64,000 nucleotides of DNA from Nesterenkonia sandarakina (GCF_013410215.1 NZ_JACCFQ010000001.1:868001-932000); one strand, 5' to 3'; counted from the stretch's first letter, positions 24,115-32,950 are shown. Translations and numbers: made by a program. The notes: generated by a model not told the origin, from the letters alone.

Positions 24115-25587
24115 TCAGGACTGTGGACGGTACGTGATGGGAGAATACGTTCGGATGATCAGCTCGCGCAGGTCCTCGAGGCTGCCCGAAAGCGTCCCCG
24201 CGGTGCGCGCCTGGACGAGCAGATTCCCTATGGCAGTGGCCTCCACAGGCCCGGCCACCACAGGATATCCACTGCGATCGGCGGTGGCCTGGCAGAGCAG
24301 CGCGTTCAGCGACCCTCCACCGACCATATGGACGACGTCGACCCGCCGGTCCGCGAGTTCACCGGCGGTCCGCAGCGCCGCGGCGAACTGGTAAGCGATG
24401 GACTCCACGATGCTGCGCACCAGCTCCGCCTTGCCCGCCGGGATCGGGGAATCCTGCTCCGCGCAGAGCTGCCCGATCCGGGCCGGCATGTCACCAGGCG
24501 CTACGAACCGCTCATCCTGGACATCAAAGACGACGACGGCGGCCGGGTTCACCTCGGAGGCCGCGTCGAGCAGGCCGACCAGATCCTGGCTCTTCCCCTC
24601 CTGACGCTCCCAGGTGCGCAGCGTCTCGGAAAGCAGCCAGGTGCCCATGACGTTGGTGAGGAACCGGGTGCGCCCGTCGACTCCGCCCTCATTGGTGAAG
24701 TTCGCCGCGCGGGAGGCGTCGCTGACCACAGGAGTGTCCAGTTCCAGGCCGACCAACCCCCAGGTGCCGCAGGAGATATAGGCGGCGTCGGGAGTGGAGA
24801 GCGGGGTGCCCACGATCGCGCTGGCGGTGTCGTGGGAGCCGACCAGGGTGACCGGCAGCTGGCACCCGCCGAGCAGCGGCTTCAGCTCGGCGCGGATCGG
24901 GCCCAGCGTGGTGCCCGGTGCGGCCACGGGCGCGAAGATCCGCGAGGACAGGCCAAGCGTGGACATGAGATCGGTGTCCCACTCTTTGGTGTGCACGTCG
25001 AGCAGTCCCGTGGTCGAGGCGTTGGTGACCTCGGTGAGCTGCTCGCCGGTGAGCCAATAGCCCAGGAGGTCCGGCACCAGCAGCAGCCGATCTGCATGCG
25101 GCGCCAGTCCCTCCTGGGCCAGCTGGTAGAGCGTGTTGAAGGGTAGGAACTGCAGTCCGTTCCGTCGGTAGAGCTCAGCGAAGGAGACTCTGCCGTGGAC
25201 CTTCTCCACGCCGGCCGCGGTGCGCTCGTCCCGATAGTGGAACGGGGTGCCCAGCAGCTGCATTCGGTGCGGGTCGGTTCCGGTGAGCAGACCGTAGTCC
25301 ACCGCCCAGGAGTCGATGGCCACAGAGGCGAGTTCGCCCTCGGTCTCCCGGACGGCCACACCGAGCCCGGCGAGTGCCTGTTCGTAGAGGCCCGCGAGGT
25401 TCCAGTGCAGCCCATCGGGCATAGGGACCACGCCATTGGAGAACCGCGCGGCCTCGTAGAACTCGAGCGTGTCCGGGCCCACCCGACCGAGCACCACGCG
25501 TCCGGAGGAGGCGCCGAGGTCGACGGCGGCGTGCGTCGTCGTCGGCGCCGCGGCTCTCCCCGCTCCCGTGTTCGTCGCTGGGTGCAT
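24115..25587 (-). CDS. rhaB: L-rhamnulokinase
   Basis: A 490-residue FGGY-family sugar kinase that phosphorylates L-rhamnulose. It opens HAAVDLGASSGRVVLGRV (about 19-36) and has SVAIDSWAVDYGLL, TLVGSHDTASAIVGTP and the C-terminal ATP-site segment VDVVHMVGGGSLNALLCQATADRSGYPVVAGP, all typical of RhaB. The start overlaps the aldolase stop as TGATG, so translation is coupled. Order in the operon is rhaM, rhaI, rhaEW, rhaB, lldD. Confidence 0.93.
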   Translation of the reverse strand: MHPATNTGAGRAAAPTTTHAAVDLGASSGRVVLGRVGPDTLEFYEAARFSNGVVPMPDGLHWNLAGLYEQALAGLGVAVRETEGELASVAIDSWAVDYGLLTGTDPHRMQLLGTPFHYRDERTAAGVEKVHGRVSFAELYRRNGLQFLPFNTLYQLAQEGLAPHADRLLLVPDLLGYWLTGEQLTEVTNASTTGLLDVHTKEWDTDLMSTLGLSSRIFAPVAAPGTTLGPIRAELKPLLGGCQLPVTLVGSHDTASAIVGTPLSTPDAAYISCGTWGLVGLELDTPVVSDASRAANFTNEGGVDGRTRFLTNVMGTWLLSETLRTWERQEGKSQDLVGLLDAASEVNPAAVVVFDVQDERFVAPGDMPARIGQLCAEQDSPIPAGKAELVRSIVESIAYQFAAALRTAGELADRRVDVVHMVGGGSLNALLCQATADRSGYPVVAGPVEATAIGNLLVQARTAGTLSGSLEDLRELIIRTYSPITYRPQS

Positions 25588-27620
25588 CAGCGCAGGAACG
25601 CGGCAGCCACGCCGGCGTCGACGGGCACGTGCAGTCCGGTGGTGTGCGAGAGCTCGGGTCCGAGCAGGGCGAATACCGCGTTGGCCACGTTGCGCGGCAG
25701 CACCTCGCGCTTGAGGATGGTGCGCTGGGCATAGAAGGCGCCCAGGTCCTTCTCCTCGATGCCGTAGGTGGCGGCACGATTGGCACCCCAGCCGGAGGCG
25801 AAGATGCCCGAGCCCTGGACGACGCCGTCGGGGTTGATGCCGTTGACCCGGATCTGGTGCTCGCCAAGTTCGGCGGCGAGCAAGCGCACCTGGTGCGCCT
25901 GATCCGCCTTGGTGGCGGAATAGGCGATGTTGTTCGGGCCCGCGAAGACGCTGTTCTTCGAGGAGATGTAGATGACGTCTCCGCCGAGGCCCTGGTCGAT
26001 GAGCACCCCGGCAGCGGCCTTGGAGACCAGGAAGGAGCCCTTGGCCATCACGTTGTGCTGCAGGTCCCAGTCCTTGGCGGTGGTCTCCAGCAGGGACTTC
26101 GACAGGCTCAGCCCGGCGTTGTTGACCACGATGTCCAGGCCGCCGAAGGCCAGCAGGGTCTCGTCGATGGCCTTGACCACGGCATCCTCATCCGAAACGT
26201 CCACGGCGATGCCCACTGCCTTGTCAGGCCCGCCGATCTCGGCGGCGGCCTCCTGGGCCTTGGCAAGGTTCAGGTCCGCGATGGCGACGACGGCGCCCTC
26301 CTCGGTGAGACGCTCCGCAATGGCCTTGCCGATGCCGGAAGCGGCCCCGGTCACCAGGGCGATCCGGGTGGCCAGCGGCTTCGGCGCCGGCATGCGCTGC
26401 AGCTTGGCCTCCTCCAGGGCCCAATACTCGATGCGGAACTTCTCCGACTCCTCAATCGGCGCATAGCTGGAGAGGCCCTCCGCGCCGCGCATCACGTTGA
26501 TGGCGTTCAGGTAGAACTCACCGGCCACGCGGGCGGTCTGCTTGTCCTTGCCGAAGCTGAACATCCCGACGCCGGGGATGAGCACGATCGCCGGGTCGGC
26601 GCCGCGCAGCGCCGGGCTGCTTCCGCTGGCGTGACGGTCGTAGTAGGCCTGGTAGCCCTCGCGGTACGTCTGGTGCAGTTCGCGCAGCCGGGCGATGGAG
26701 TCCTCCACCGAGGCATCGGCGGGCAGGTCCAGCACCAGCGGCTTGACCTTGGTGCGCAGGAAGTGGTCCGGGCACGAGGTGCCCATCTCGGCAAGCCGGG
26801 GGTGCTCGGCGTGGGCGAGGAACTCGAGCACGGCGTCGTCGTCGCTGAAGTGGCCGATCTGCGGCTTGTCCGCACTGGCGATGGACCGGATGGTCGGGAT
26901 CAGCGCGGCGGCCTTGGCGCGGCGCTCGGACTCATGCAGCGCCGAGAAGCCCTCGAGTGCGGGACCGAAGGGCTCCGGGCTGGAGTGTTCGGCGATGTAG
27001 GCGGCTGCGGTGTCGATGATCCACAGCGAGTTCTGCTGGGACTCCTCCGAGGTCTCACCCCAGGCGGTAATGCCGTGACCGCCGAGGATGCAGCCGATGG
27101 CCTGCGGGTTCGCTTCCTTGATCGCGGCGATGTCCAGGCCGAGCTGGAAGCCGGGACGGCGCCAGGGCACCCAGACGACCTTCTCACCGAAGATCTTCGT
27201 GGTCAGCTCGGGTCCGTCAGCGGCGGTGGCGATCGCGATCCCGGAGTCCGGGTGCAGGTGATCCACGTGGGCGGCGTCCACCAGACCATGCATGGCGGTG
27301 TCGATGCTCGGGGCGGCGCCGCCCTTGCCGTGCAGGCAGTAGTCGAAGGCGGCGACCATCTCATCCTCGCGCTCGACTCCGGGGTAGACATGTTGAAGCG
27401 CGCGCATCCGGTCCAGCCGCAGGGTGGTCAGGCCGGACTCCTTGAGGGTGCCGAGGTCTCCGCCGGAGCCCTTGACCCAGAGCAGCTCGACCTCTTCGCC
27501 GGTGACCGGGTCCTGCTCGGTGCCCTTGGCCGAGGTGTTGCCGCCGGCGTAGTTGGTGTTCTTCGGGTCCGCGCCGAGGCTGTTGGACCGGTTGATCAGG
27601 TCGTTGACCGTGGGGTTCAT
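25587..27620 (-). CDS. rhaEW: Bifunctional rhamnulose-1-phosphate aldolase / L-lactaldehyde dehydrogenase
   Basis: A 677-residue fusion. Residues about 1-400 are a class II aldolase with zinc-site histidines in HLHPDSG (121-127) and GGHGI (180-184), splitting L-rhamnulose 1-phosphate to DHAP and L-lactaldehyde. Residues about 415-677 are a short-chain dehydrogenase with TGAASGIG (424-431), NNAG (500-503) and the catalytic YSATK (567-571), oxidising lactaldehyde to L-lactate. This architecture is the known RhaEW type of Actinobacteria, Chloroflexi and Bacillus. The ATG at 27620 follows AAGGAG; the upstream GTG at 27635 overlaps the rhaI stop and is less likely. Confidence 0.92.
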   Translation of the reverse strand: MNPTVNDLINRSNSLGADPKNTNYAGGNTSAKGTEQDPVTGEEVELLWVKGSGGDLGTLKESGLTTLRLDRMRALQHVYPGVEREDEMVAAFDYCLHGKGGAAPSIDTAMHGLVDAAHVDHLHPDSGIAIATAADGPELTTKIFGEKVVWVPWRRPGFQLGLDIAAIKEANPQAIGCILGGHGITAWGETSEESQQNSLWIIDTAAAYIAEHSSPEPFGPALEGFSALHESERRAKAAALIPTIRSIASADKPQIGHFSDDDAVLEFLAHAEHPRLAEMGTSCPDHFLRTKVKPLVLDLPADASVEDSIARLRELHQTYREGYQAYYDRHASGSSPALRGADPAIVLIPGVGMFSFGKDKQTARVAGEFYLNAINVMRGAEGLSSYAPIEESEKFRIEYWALEEAKLQRMPAPKPLATRIALVTGAASGIGKAIAERLTEEGAVVAIADLNLAKAQEAAAEIGGPDKAVGIAVDVSDEDAVVKAIDETLLAFGGLDIVVNNAGLSLSKSLLETTAKDWDLQHNVMAKGSFLVSKAAAGVLIDQGLGGDVIYISSKNSVFAGPNNIAYSATKADQAHQVRLLAAELGEHQIRVNGINPDGVVQGSGIFASGWGANRAATYGIEEKDLGAFYAQRTILKREVLPRNVANAVFALLGPELSHTTGLHVPVDAGVAAAFLR

Positions 27621-27631
27621 GGGGGTCTCCT

Positions 27632-28792
27632 TCACCAGCTGAGCTGGGTTCCGCCGACGCGGTCGGCCTCGATCGTCTCTTGGTATCCCGACTCGGCGTA
27701 GGCGCGCATCGGCGAGGCCGGGAGTCCGCGGGTCTCGCGCCAGGCGGCGAGGTCGGCCCGGACATCGGTGTAGAAGGCATCCATGAAGACCTCGTGGGCG
27801 CCGAGCACGTCACCGGCCTGCTGAGCGGCGGCGAGTGACTCGGTGTCGACCATCAGCGCGCGGGAGGTCATCTCCTGGACATTGAGCACGCTGCGGATCT
27901 GACCGGGGATCTTCTTCTCCACGTTGTGGCACTGGTCCAACATGAACGCGACTCCGGAGTCCGCGGCGTAGCCTCCGCCGCGGACCACTTCGAACATGAT
28001 CCGGAACAGCTGGAACGGATCGGCCGAGCCGACGATGAGGTCGTCGTCGGCGTAGAACCGGGAGTTGAAGTCGAAGGATCCGAGCCGCCCGAGTCGCAGC
28101 AGCTGGGCCACGATGAACTCAACATTGGTGCTGGGGGCATGGTGGCCGGTGTCCAGGCAGACCATCGCCTTCTCTCCCAGGGCCTGGACCTGCACCAGAG
28201 CGGTGCCCCAGTCGGGGACATCGGTGTGATAGAACGCCGGTTCGAAGATCTTGTACTCCAGCACCAGGCGCTGATCGTCCTTGAGCTCGGCGTAAATGGC
28301 GGCCAGGGACTCTGCGAGCCGGTCCTGGCGGGAGCGCATATCGGCCTGCCCGGGGTAGTTGGAGCCGTCGGCCAGCCAGATCTTCAGGTCCTGGGAGCCG
28401 GTGGCGTCCATGATCTGCAGACATTCGAGGTGGTGGTCGATGGCCTTGCGCCGGATCACCGGGTCGTGGTGGGTGAGCCCGCCGAGCTTGTAGTCGTCGT
28501 CCTGAAAGGTGTTGGAGTTTATGGTGCCGATCTGCACGCCCTGCTCGGCGGCATAGGCGGTGAGCGCGGCGTAGTCATCGACCTTGTCCCAGGGAATGTG
28601 CAACGCGACCTTCGGCGCCAAGCCGGTGAACCGGTGCACCGCCGCCGCGTCGGCGATCTTCTCCTGAACGGTCCGCGGGGTCCCGGCAGAGCCGAAGACC
28701 TTGAACCGGGTCCCGGAGTTGCCATAGGCCCAGGAGGGGACCTCGATGGCTTGATGGTCCAGCTGCTGGGAGATCTGCTCGAAAGTAGGCAT
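27632..28792 (-). CDS. rhaI: L-rhamnose isomerase
   Basis: A 386-residue xylose-isomerase-like TIM barrel of the RhaI/actinobacterial rhamnose isomerase group, converting L-rhamnose to L-rhamnulose with a divalent metal. Recognisable barrel segments are IWLADGSNYPGQADMRSRQDRLAES, LEYKIFEPAFYHTDVPDWG (metal Glu and His), CLDTGHHAP and GSFDFNSRFYADDDLIVGSADPFQLFRI. The ATG at 28792 has AGGA upstream; the longer in-frame start is an Arg/Ser-rich artefact. The gap to rhaEW is 11 bases. Confidence 0.92.
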   Translation of the reverse strand: MPTFEQISQQLDHQAIEVPSWAYGNSGTRFKVFGSAGTPRTVQEKIADAAAVHRFTGLAPKVALHIPWDKVDDYAALTAYAAEQGVQIGTINSNTFQDDDYKLGGLTHHDPVIRRKAIDHHLECLQIMDATGSQDLKIWLADGSNYPGQADMRSRQDRLAESLAAIYAELKDDQRLVLEYKIFEPAFYHTDVPDWGTALVQVQALGEKAMVCLDTGHHAPSTNVEFIVAQLLRLGRLGSFDFNSRFYADDDLIVGSADPFQLFRIMFEVVRGGGYAADSGVAFMLDQCHNVEKKIPGQIRSVLNVQEMTSRALMVDTESLAAAQQAGDVLGAHEVFMDAFYTDVRADLAAWRETRGLPASPMRAYAESGYQETIEADRVGGTQLSW

Positions 28793-28799
28793 GGTTCCT

Positions 28800-29204
28800 C
28801 TAGTTCTGCGGCGTCTGGTGGTTCTGCGGTGTCGGGTGGTTCTGCGGGGTCTGGGCGGCGGACCGCTCGACGGTGGCCAGCTGGTCCTCGAGGTGGAAGA
28901 CCTCATGGAGCTGGAGGAAGCCGGTGTCCGGCCTGGCCCCTTCGAGGTCGATGAAGAACTCCCCCATCTGTTCCTGCCAAGCGGCGTTGATCGGCTCGGC
29001 GTCCATCGCGGCCTGCGCGGCGGCGATGGAATCGACCTCCATGTACCCGATGAGCAGCCCGTCCCCGCGCAGGAACAGCGAGTAATTGCGCCACCCGGAA
29101 CGCTTCAGCGCCTGCAGCATCTCGGGCCAGACGGCTCGATGCCGAGCGGTGTATTCCTCCAGGCGTTCCGGCCTGACCTGAAGCTGGAAACAGACTCGTT
29201 GCAT
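28800..29204 (-). CDS. rhaM: L-rhamnose mutarotase
   Basis: A 134-residue ferredoxin-like protein that interconverts alpha and beta L-rhamnose. The N-terminal 105 residues match the family: MQRVCFQLQV, EYTARHRAVWPEML, NYSLFLRGDGLLIGYMEV and FFIDL. The C-terminus is extended by a PQNHPTPQNHQTPQN tail encoded by an 18-bp tandem repeat that ends at the stop codon. The ATG at 29204 has AGAGGA upstream. First gene of the rhamnose operon, directly behind a strong promoter and a LacI-type operator. Confidence 0.9.
   Translation of the reverse strand: MQRVCFQLQVRPERLEEYTARHRAVWPEMLQALKRSGWRNYSLFLRGDGLLIGYMEVDSIAAAQAAMDAEPINAAWQEQMGEFFIDLEGARPDTGFLQLHEVFHLEDQLATVERSAAQTPQNHPTPQNHQTPQN
28803..28856. 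repeat. In-frame 18-bp tandem repeat (3 units) at the rhaM 3' end
   Basis: Units GTTCTGCGGCGTCTGGTG (28803-28820), GTTCTGCGGTGTCGGGTG (28821-28838) and GTTCTGCGGGGTCTGGGC (28839-28856) encode the repeated C-terminal (N/T)PQNH tail and stop next to the TAG codon. Confidence 0.9.
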
Positions 29205-29244
29205 GGGGGTCCTCTCGGCCGCTAGGGCCAGCATCGCCGGTGTA

Positions 29245-29258
29245 TTAAATCGTTTCAA
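29245..29258 (-). promoter_or_regulatory. LacI-type operator of the rhamnose operon
   Basis: TTGAAACGATTTAA on the minus strand (29245-29258) has the AANCGNTT centre of LacI-family operators. It lies just downstream of the predicted transcription start. Close relatives occur at 40334, 59452 and 59531. The LacI-family gene at 29948 is the obvious candidate regulator. Confidence 0.75.
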
Positions 29259-29270
29259 TCATTGCCCATG

Positions 29271-29299
29271 ATCGTATGATCCTCATCACAGCGTGTCAA
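29271..29299 (-). promoter_or_regulatory. Sigma-70-type promoter of the rhamnose operon
   Basis: On the minus strand TTGACA (29294-29299), a 17-base spacer and TACGAT (29271-29276) form a near-consensus promoter. The rhaM start codon is 66 bases downstream of the -10, with the LacI operator in between. Confidence 0.8.
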
Positions 29300-29447
29300 C
29301 GAGGGCTTAGACCGAGATTCCCGAGCCTACTGAGGAACCACACGTAGCGTTCCCCGCCAACGAAATCGGCGGTCCAGCGCGATCGCCGACTTTGCTGGAG
29401 CGGCGCAGTCCGCACATCAGAACCATCTCGGCACCGCATGATGCCGT

Positions 29448-29915
29448 TCAGGCATCAGTGGCATCGACGCTTCCAGCGGACTCCCCAGCCGCAAGCCGTG
29501 CATCCAGCCACCGCGAACCGAATGCAGCGCCGGCGCCGATCAGAATGATCCAGCCGATCTGCGCCCATGCCGCCAATGGCGCCCAGAGCAGCCCGAAGGT
29601 CGCCATCGCCCCAACACCTGTGGCGGTGACCCCTGCGAGCACGGCCGTTCCGCGCGGCCGGGTAGCCGTGGACCAGCGTGAGTAGGCACCCACGCCACCG
29701 CCCAGCGCCCCGGCGAGCCCGGCCACCGGGATCATGGCCAGCGCATAACTGCCGGCCGCCCGAATCAGGTCCCCACCTTCGAGGAACCCCTGGATGACGT
29801 CCAACGGCAGGGCCACGAGCAGGATCAGCACCGCGCCCAGGGCTGCGCCAGCCGCGCAAAAGAGAACTCGGCGGCCGGGGGCTGGGGGCTGAAGCGGTGC
29901 GTCCATGGCCCTCAT
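29448..29915 (-). CDS. Small membrane protein of unknown function
   Basis: A 155-residue protein with four likely membrane segments (about 18-42, 54-75, 88-108 and 113-131), Gly/Ala-rich turns and no motif I recognise. The N-terminus is short and Pro-rich. ATG codons at 29915 and 29906 are both possible; GAGG precedes the second closely. It lies between the rhamnose operon and the divergent LacI gene, on the same strand as the operon. A link to rhamnose uptake is not supported by sequence. Confidence 0.6.
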   Translation of the reverse strand: MRAMDAPLQPPAPGRRVLFCAAGAALGAVLILLVALPLDVIQGFLEGGDLIRAAGSYALAMIPVAGLAGALGGGVGAYSRWSTATRPRGTAVLAGVTATGVGAMATFGLLWAPLAAWAQIGWIILIGAGAAFGSRWLDARLAAGESAGSVDATDA

Positions 29916-29947
29916 GATGCCTGAACCCGCGAGGTATTCTGAATCTC

Positions 29948-30955
29948 ATGGCACTGGCTCAGGTACGCGACGTGGCTGCACGAGCCGGAGTCTCCCCCGC
30001 GACCGTCTCCAATGCGCTGAATCACCCAGACAAGGTTTCCCAGGCCACGCGGGAGCGCGTTCAGGTGGCCATCGCCGATCTCGGTTATGTGCGCAATGAT
30101 GCAGCCCGACAGCTGCGTCAGCAGCAGAATCTGGCCGTAGGCATGATCGTGCTCGACATCGGCAACCCCTTTTTCGCAGACGTCGCCCGAGGCGCGGAGA
30201 ACAGCCTCGAGGTGTTCCACCGACCGCTGCTGCTGGGAAACTCAAGTCAGAGTTCTCAGCGCGAGCTGACCCAGCTGCGGCTTTTCGAAGAACAGCGAGT
30301 CTCCGGGCTCCTGGTGACCCCGGTGGGTGACATCATCGAGCGGCTCCAGGAGATCAGGCGGCGCGGGATCGCTGTGGTCCTCGTGGACCGCGACGCGGGC
30401 GCCGATGCGCTCTCCTCGGTCTCCACCGACGACGTGCTCGGCGGGCGCCTGGCCACCGAGCACCTGCTCGAGCTGGGACGACGTCGTATCGCCGTGGTCG
30501 GCGGTCCGCAACGCATCCGCCAGGTCGCCCACCGACACCAGGGTGCGCTGGCGGCGGCCCAAGAGTACGACGGCGCGCAGGTGCGCCTCGTCGACACCGG
30601 AGCCATGGACGCCACCGCCGGCCGCGAGGCGTCCCGGAACCTGCTCGAACTCCCGGAGACACAGCGTCCCGACGCGATCTTCGCCACCAACGACTTGGTC
30701 GCCCTGGGTGCCCTGCAGGAGCTCTCCCGCGCCGGGGTTCGGGTGCCCGAGGACATCGCACTCATCGGCTACGACGACATCGCGTTCACCGCATCGGCCA
30801 CTGTGCCGATCAGCTCCGTGCGGCAGCCCGCTGAGGAGATGGGCGCCCGCGCGGCAGAGCTGCTGGTCGCAGCGATCGAGGATCCCGAGGCGCCCGTGGA
30901 GCACCAGGTGTTCACCCCCTCACTGCTGGCCCGAGAGTCCACCCTGGGGCGCTGA
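29948..30955 (+). CDS. LacI-family regulator, probably of L-rhamnose genes
   Basis: A 335-residue LacI/GalR repressor. The N-terminal helix-turn-helix VRDVAARAGVSPATVSNALN (6-25) leads to the hinge helix NDAARQLRQQQ and a periplasmic-binding-like effector domain (about 60-330) with MIVLDIGNPFFADVARG and IALIGYDDIAFT. No ribosome site precedes the ATG; a TATTCT element (29935-29940) ends seven bases before it, so the message may be leaderless. Neighbourhood and the LacI operators at 29245, 40334, 59452 and 59531 suggest it governs rhamnose and rhamnoside genes (inference). Confidence 0.87.
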   Translation: MALAQVRDVAARAGVSPATVSNALNHPDKVSQATRERVQVAIADLGYVRNDAARQLRQQQNLAVGMIVLDIGNPFFADVARGAENSLEVFHRPLLLGNSSQSSQRELTQLRLFEEQRVSGLLVTPVGDIIERLQEIRRRGIAVVLVDRDAGADALSSVSTDDVLGGRLATEHLLELGRRRIAVVGGPQRIRQVAHRHQGALAAAQEYDGAQVRLVDTGAMDATAGREASRNLLELPETQRPDAIFATNDLVALGALQELSRAGVRVPEDIALIGYDDIAFTASATVPISSVRQPAEEMGARAAELLVAAIEDPEAPVEHQVFTPSLLARESTLGR

Positions 30956-30971
30956 AGCTTCTCCGTCCACT

Positions 30972-31001
30972 CTTGTATAACAAGTAATCCACTTGTACGA
31001 T
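30972..31001 (+). promoter_or_regulatory. GntR/FadR-type operator overlapping a leaderless promoter
   Basis: CTTGTATAACAAG (30972-30984) is a perfect palindrome matching the FCD/FadR operator TNGTNNNACNA. It covers the -35 TTGTAT (30973-30978); a 17-base spacer and -10 TACGAT (30996-31001) follow. The predicted start of transcription falls on or next to the ATG at 31008. Confidence 0.75.
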
Positions 31002-31007
31002 CACTGG

Positions 31008-32141
31008 ATGTCCTACACCCCAGACGCCATCCGGCACATCACCCTCTCCGCCGCCACACTCCCGCTGGCCGGCCCGATCTCCGACGCCAAGGTCTTCACG
31101 GGTAGGCAGAAGCCGATGACCGAGGTGGAGGTGCTCTTCGCCGAGATCACCACGGAGCAGGGCTTCGAAGGGGTCGGGTTCTCCTACTCCAAGCGCGCCG
31201 GCGGGCCGGCGCAGTACGCCCACGCCAAAGAGGTGGCCCAGCTGACCATTGGCGAGGACCCCAGCGACATCGCCAAGCTGTATGACAAGCTGCTCTGGGC
31301 CGGCGCCTCCGTGGGTCGTTCGGGCGTGGCCACCCAGGCGCTGGCGGCGATCGACATCGCCCTCTATGACCTCAAGGCGCGCCGGGCGGGCCTGCCGCTG
31401 GCGAAGCTGCTCGGCTCACACCGCGACTCGGTGCGCACCTACAACACCTCCGGCGGCTTCCTTCAGGCCTCCATCGAGGAGATCCAGCACAACGCCTCCG
31501 CTTCCCTGGAGGCGGGGATCGGCGGCATCAAGATCAAGGTCGGACTTCCAGACACCCGCGAAGACCTCCGCCGGGTCACCACGATCCGCGAGCACCTCGG
31601 CCCCGATGTGCCGCTGATGGTCGACGCCAACCAGCAGTGGGACCGTGCCACAGCGCTGCGCATGGGCCGGCGGCTCGAAGAGTTCGACCTGAACTGGATC
31701 GAGGAGCCGCTGGATGCCTACGACGTCGAAGGCCACGCCTCCCTCACCGCCGCCCTGGACACCCCGATCGCCACCGGCGAGATGCTCGCCTCGGTCTCGG
31801 AACACGAGAAGCTCATCGCAGGCCGCGCCTGCGACATCCTCCAACCCGATGCCCCGCGCATCGGTGGGATCACCCAGTTCCTGCGGCTGGCAACCCTCAC
31901 CCATCAGGCGGGCCTCGCCCTGGCACCGCATTTCGCCATGGAGATCCACCTGCACCTCGCCGCGGCCTACCCCACGGAACCCTGGGTGGAGCACTTCGAC
32001 TGGCTCGACCAGCTCTTCGAGCAGCGACTCGAGATCGCGGATGGCCGGATGCTGGTCCCGGCACGCCCAGGGCTGGGGATCTCGCTGAGCCCCCGCGCCC
32101 GGAGGCTGACCCACGCGACCGCCGAGTTCGGCCGATCCTGA
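31008..32141 (+). CDS. L-talarate/galactarate dehydratase-like enolase superfamily enzyme
   Basis: A 377-residue mandelate-racemase/muconate-lactonising-type protein. The active site is complete: K175 and K177 in IKIKVG, D206 and N208 in VDANQQW, E232 in IEEP, E258 in ATGEML and H308 in LAPHFAME. These positions keep a constant 20-residue offset from my memory of Salmonella L-talarate/galactarate dehydratase (K197, D226, N228, E252, E278, H328). It probably dehydrates a hexarate to 5-dehydro-4-deoxyglucarate for the KdgD gene downstream. The ATG at 31008 lacks a ribosome site but lies one turn after a -10 element. A GntR operator overlaps the promoter and the GntR gene follows. Confidence 0.85.
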   Translation: MSYTPDAIRHITLSAATLPLAGPISDAKVFTGRQKPMTEVEVLFAEITTEQGFEGVGFSYSKRAGGPAQYAHAKEVAQLTIGEDPSDIAKLYDKLLWAGASVGRSGVATQALAAIDIALYDLKARRAGLPLAKLLGSHRDSVRTYNTSGGFLQASIEEIQHNASASLEAGIGGIKIKVGLPDTREDLRRVTTIREHLGPDVPLMVDANQQWDRATALRMGRRLEEFDLNWIEEPLDAYDVEGHASLTAALDTPIATGEMLASVSEHEKLIAGRACDILQPDAPRIGGITQFLRLATLTHQAGLALAPHFAMEIHLHLAAAYPTEPWVEHFDWLDQLFEQRLEIADGRMLVPARPGLGISLSPRARRLTHATAEFGRS

Positions 32142-32189
32142 GGGCTTCGGGGCTTCGGGGCCTAAGCTGATCTCTGACGAAAGCAGGCC

Positions 32190-32855
32190 ATGAACCGCAC
32201 CGAGAACCTCTCCGCCCAGCTGCGCCAGCAGATCCTCGACGACACGCTGCCGATCGGCACCAAGCTGCCCAGCGAATCGGAGCTGATCAGCGCGCACGGC
32301 GTGAGCCGCACCGTGGTTCGTGAGGCGCTGACTCAGCTGCGCGCCGAGGGCCTGATCCACACTCGGCGCGGCACTGGCAGCTTCGTGCTGGCAGCTCCCG
32401 CCGAGACCTCGCCCACCTCAACCCCCGCCCCCCGCACAGCACAGGACCGAGCGCTGCTCATCGAATACCGGATGGCCCTCGAATGTGAGGTGGCAGCGCT
32501 GGCCGCGGTCCGCCGCACGCAGCACCAGCTCGCCGCGCTGGCGGCGGCACTGGAAGGGTTTGCGGCCGCCGTCGAACATCCCGCCACCGCAGTGGAGCAG
32601 GACTTCGCGTTCCATCGCACCCTGGCTGAAGCTGCGGGCAACCCGCACCTGATCGAGGCGGTGAGTCGCCTGGGTCCCACGATGATCTCGATGCCGCGCA
32701 CCCGCCTGGAGGCCAGTGCCGACCGGCATCAGCTGGCCGCGCTGGAACACCGGGCGATCCTCGACGCCGTCCGCGAGGCCGATTCGGCAGCCGCTTCCGC
32801 GGCGATGCGCCTACATCTGACTGCCTCGCGCCGGCGGGTGCTCGAGCTCGACTGA
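32190..32855 (+). CDS. GntR-family (FadR/FCD) regulator of hexarate use
   Basis: A 221-residue FadR-subfamily repressor. The winged helix-turn-helix (about 5-70) contains LPSESELISAHGVSRTVVREALTQLRAEGLI. The FCD domain (about 85-215) keeps the DFAFHRTLAEAAGNPHL and LEHRAILDAVR segments with likely metal ligands. It follows the dehydratase by 48 bases, and the perfect FadR-type site at 30972 upstream of that gene is its probable target. Confidence 0.87.
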   Translation: MNRTENLSAQLRQQILDDTLPIGTKLPSESELISAHGVSRTVVREALTQLRAEGLIHTRRGTGSFVLAAPAETSPTSTPAPRTAQDRALLIEYRMALECEVAALAAVRRTQHQLAALAAALEGFAAAVEHPATAVEQDFAFHRTLAEAAGNPHLIEAVSRLGPTMISMPRTRLEASADRHQLAALEHRAILDAVREADSAAASAAMRLHLTASRRRVLELD

Positions 32856-32910
32856 GCTGCGCGCCTGCGGCAGACCCCCCGGGGCGCGGGACTGGGCCAC
32901 GCTGCCCGTA

Positions 32911-32950
32911 GGGCTCAGGACTCGGGGCTCAGGACTCGGGGCTCAGGACT
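32911..32950. repeat. 14-bp tandem repeat (2.9 units)
   Basis: GGGCTCAGGACTCG is repeated at 32911-32924 and 32925-32938, followed by a 12-base partial unit (32939-32950). It lies in the 226-base gap between the GntR and LysR genes, which holds no other gene. No function is evident. Confidence 0.85.

Noticed and set aside
25629-27701. 690-codon open frame on the plus strand opposite rhaEW
   Set aside because: It is a mirror of the high-GC coding bias of the real gene on the other strand; it has no recognisable domain and is rich in Gly/Val/His/Asp repeats typical of antisense frames.
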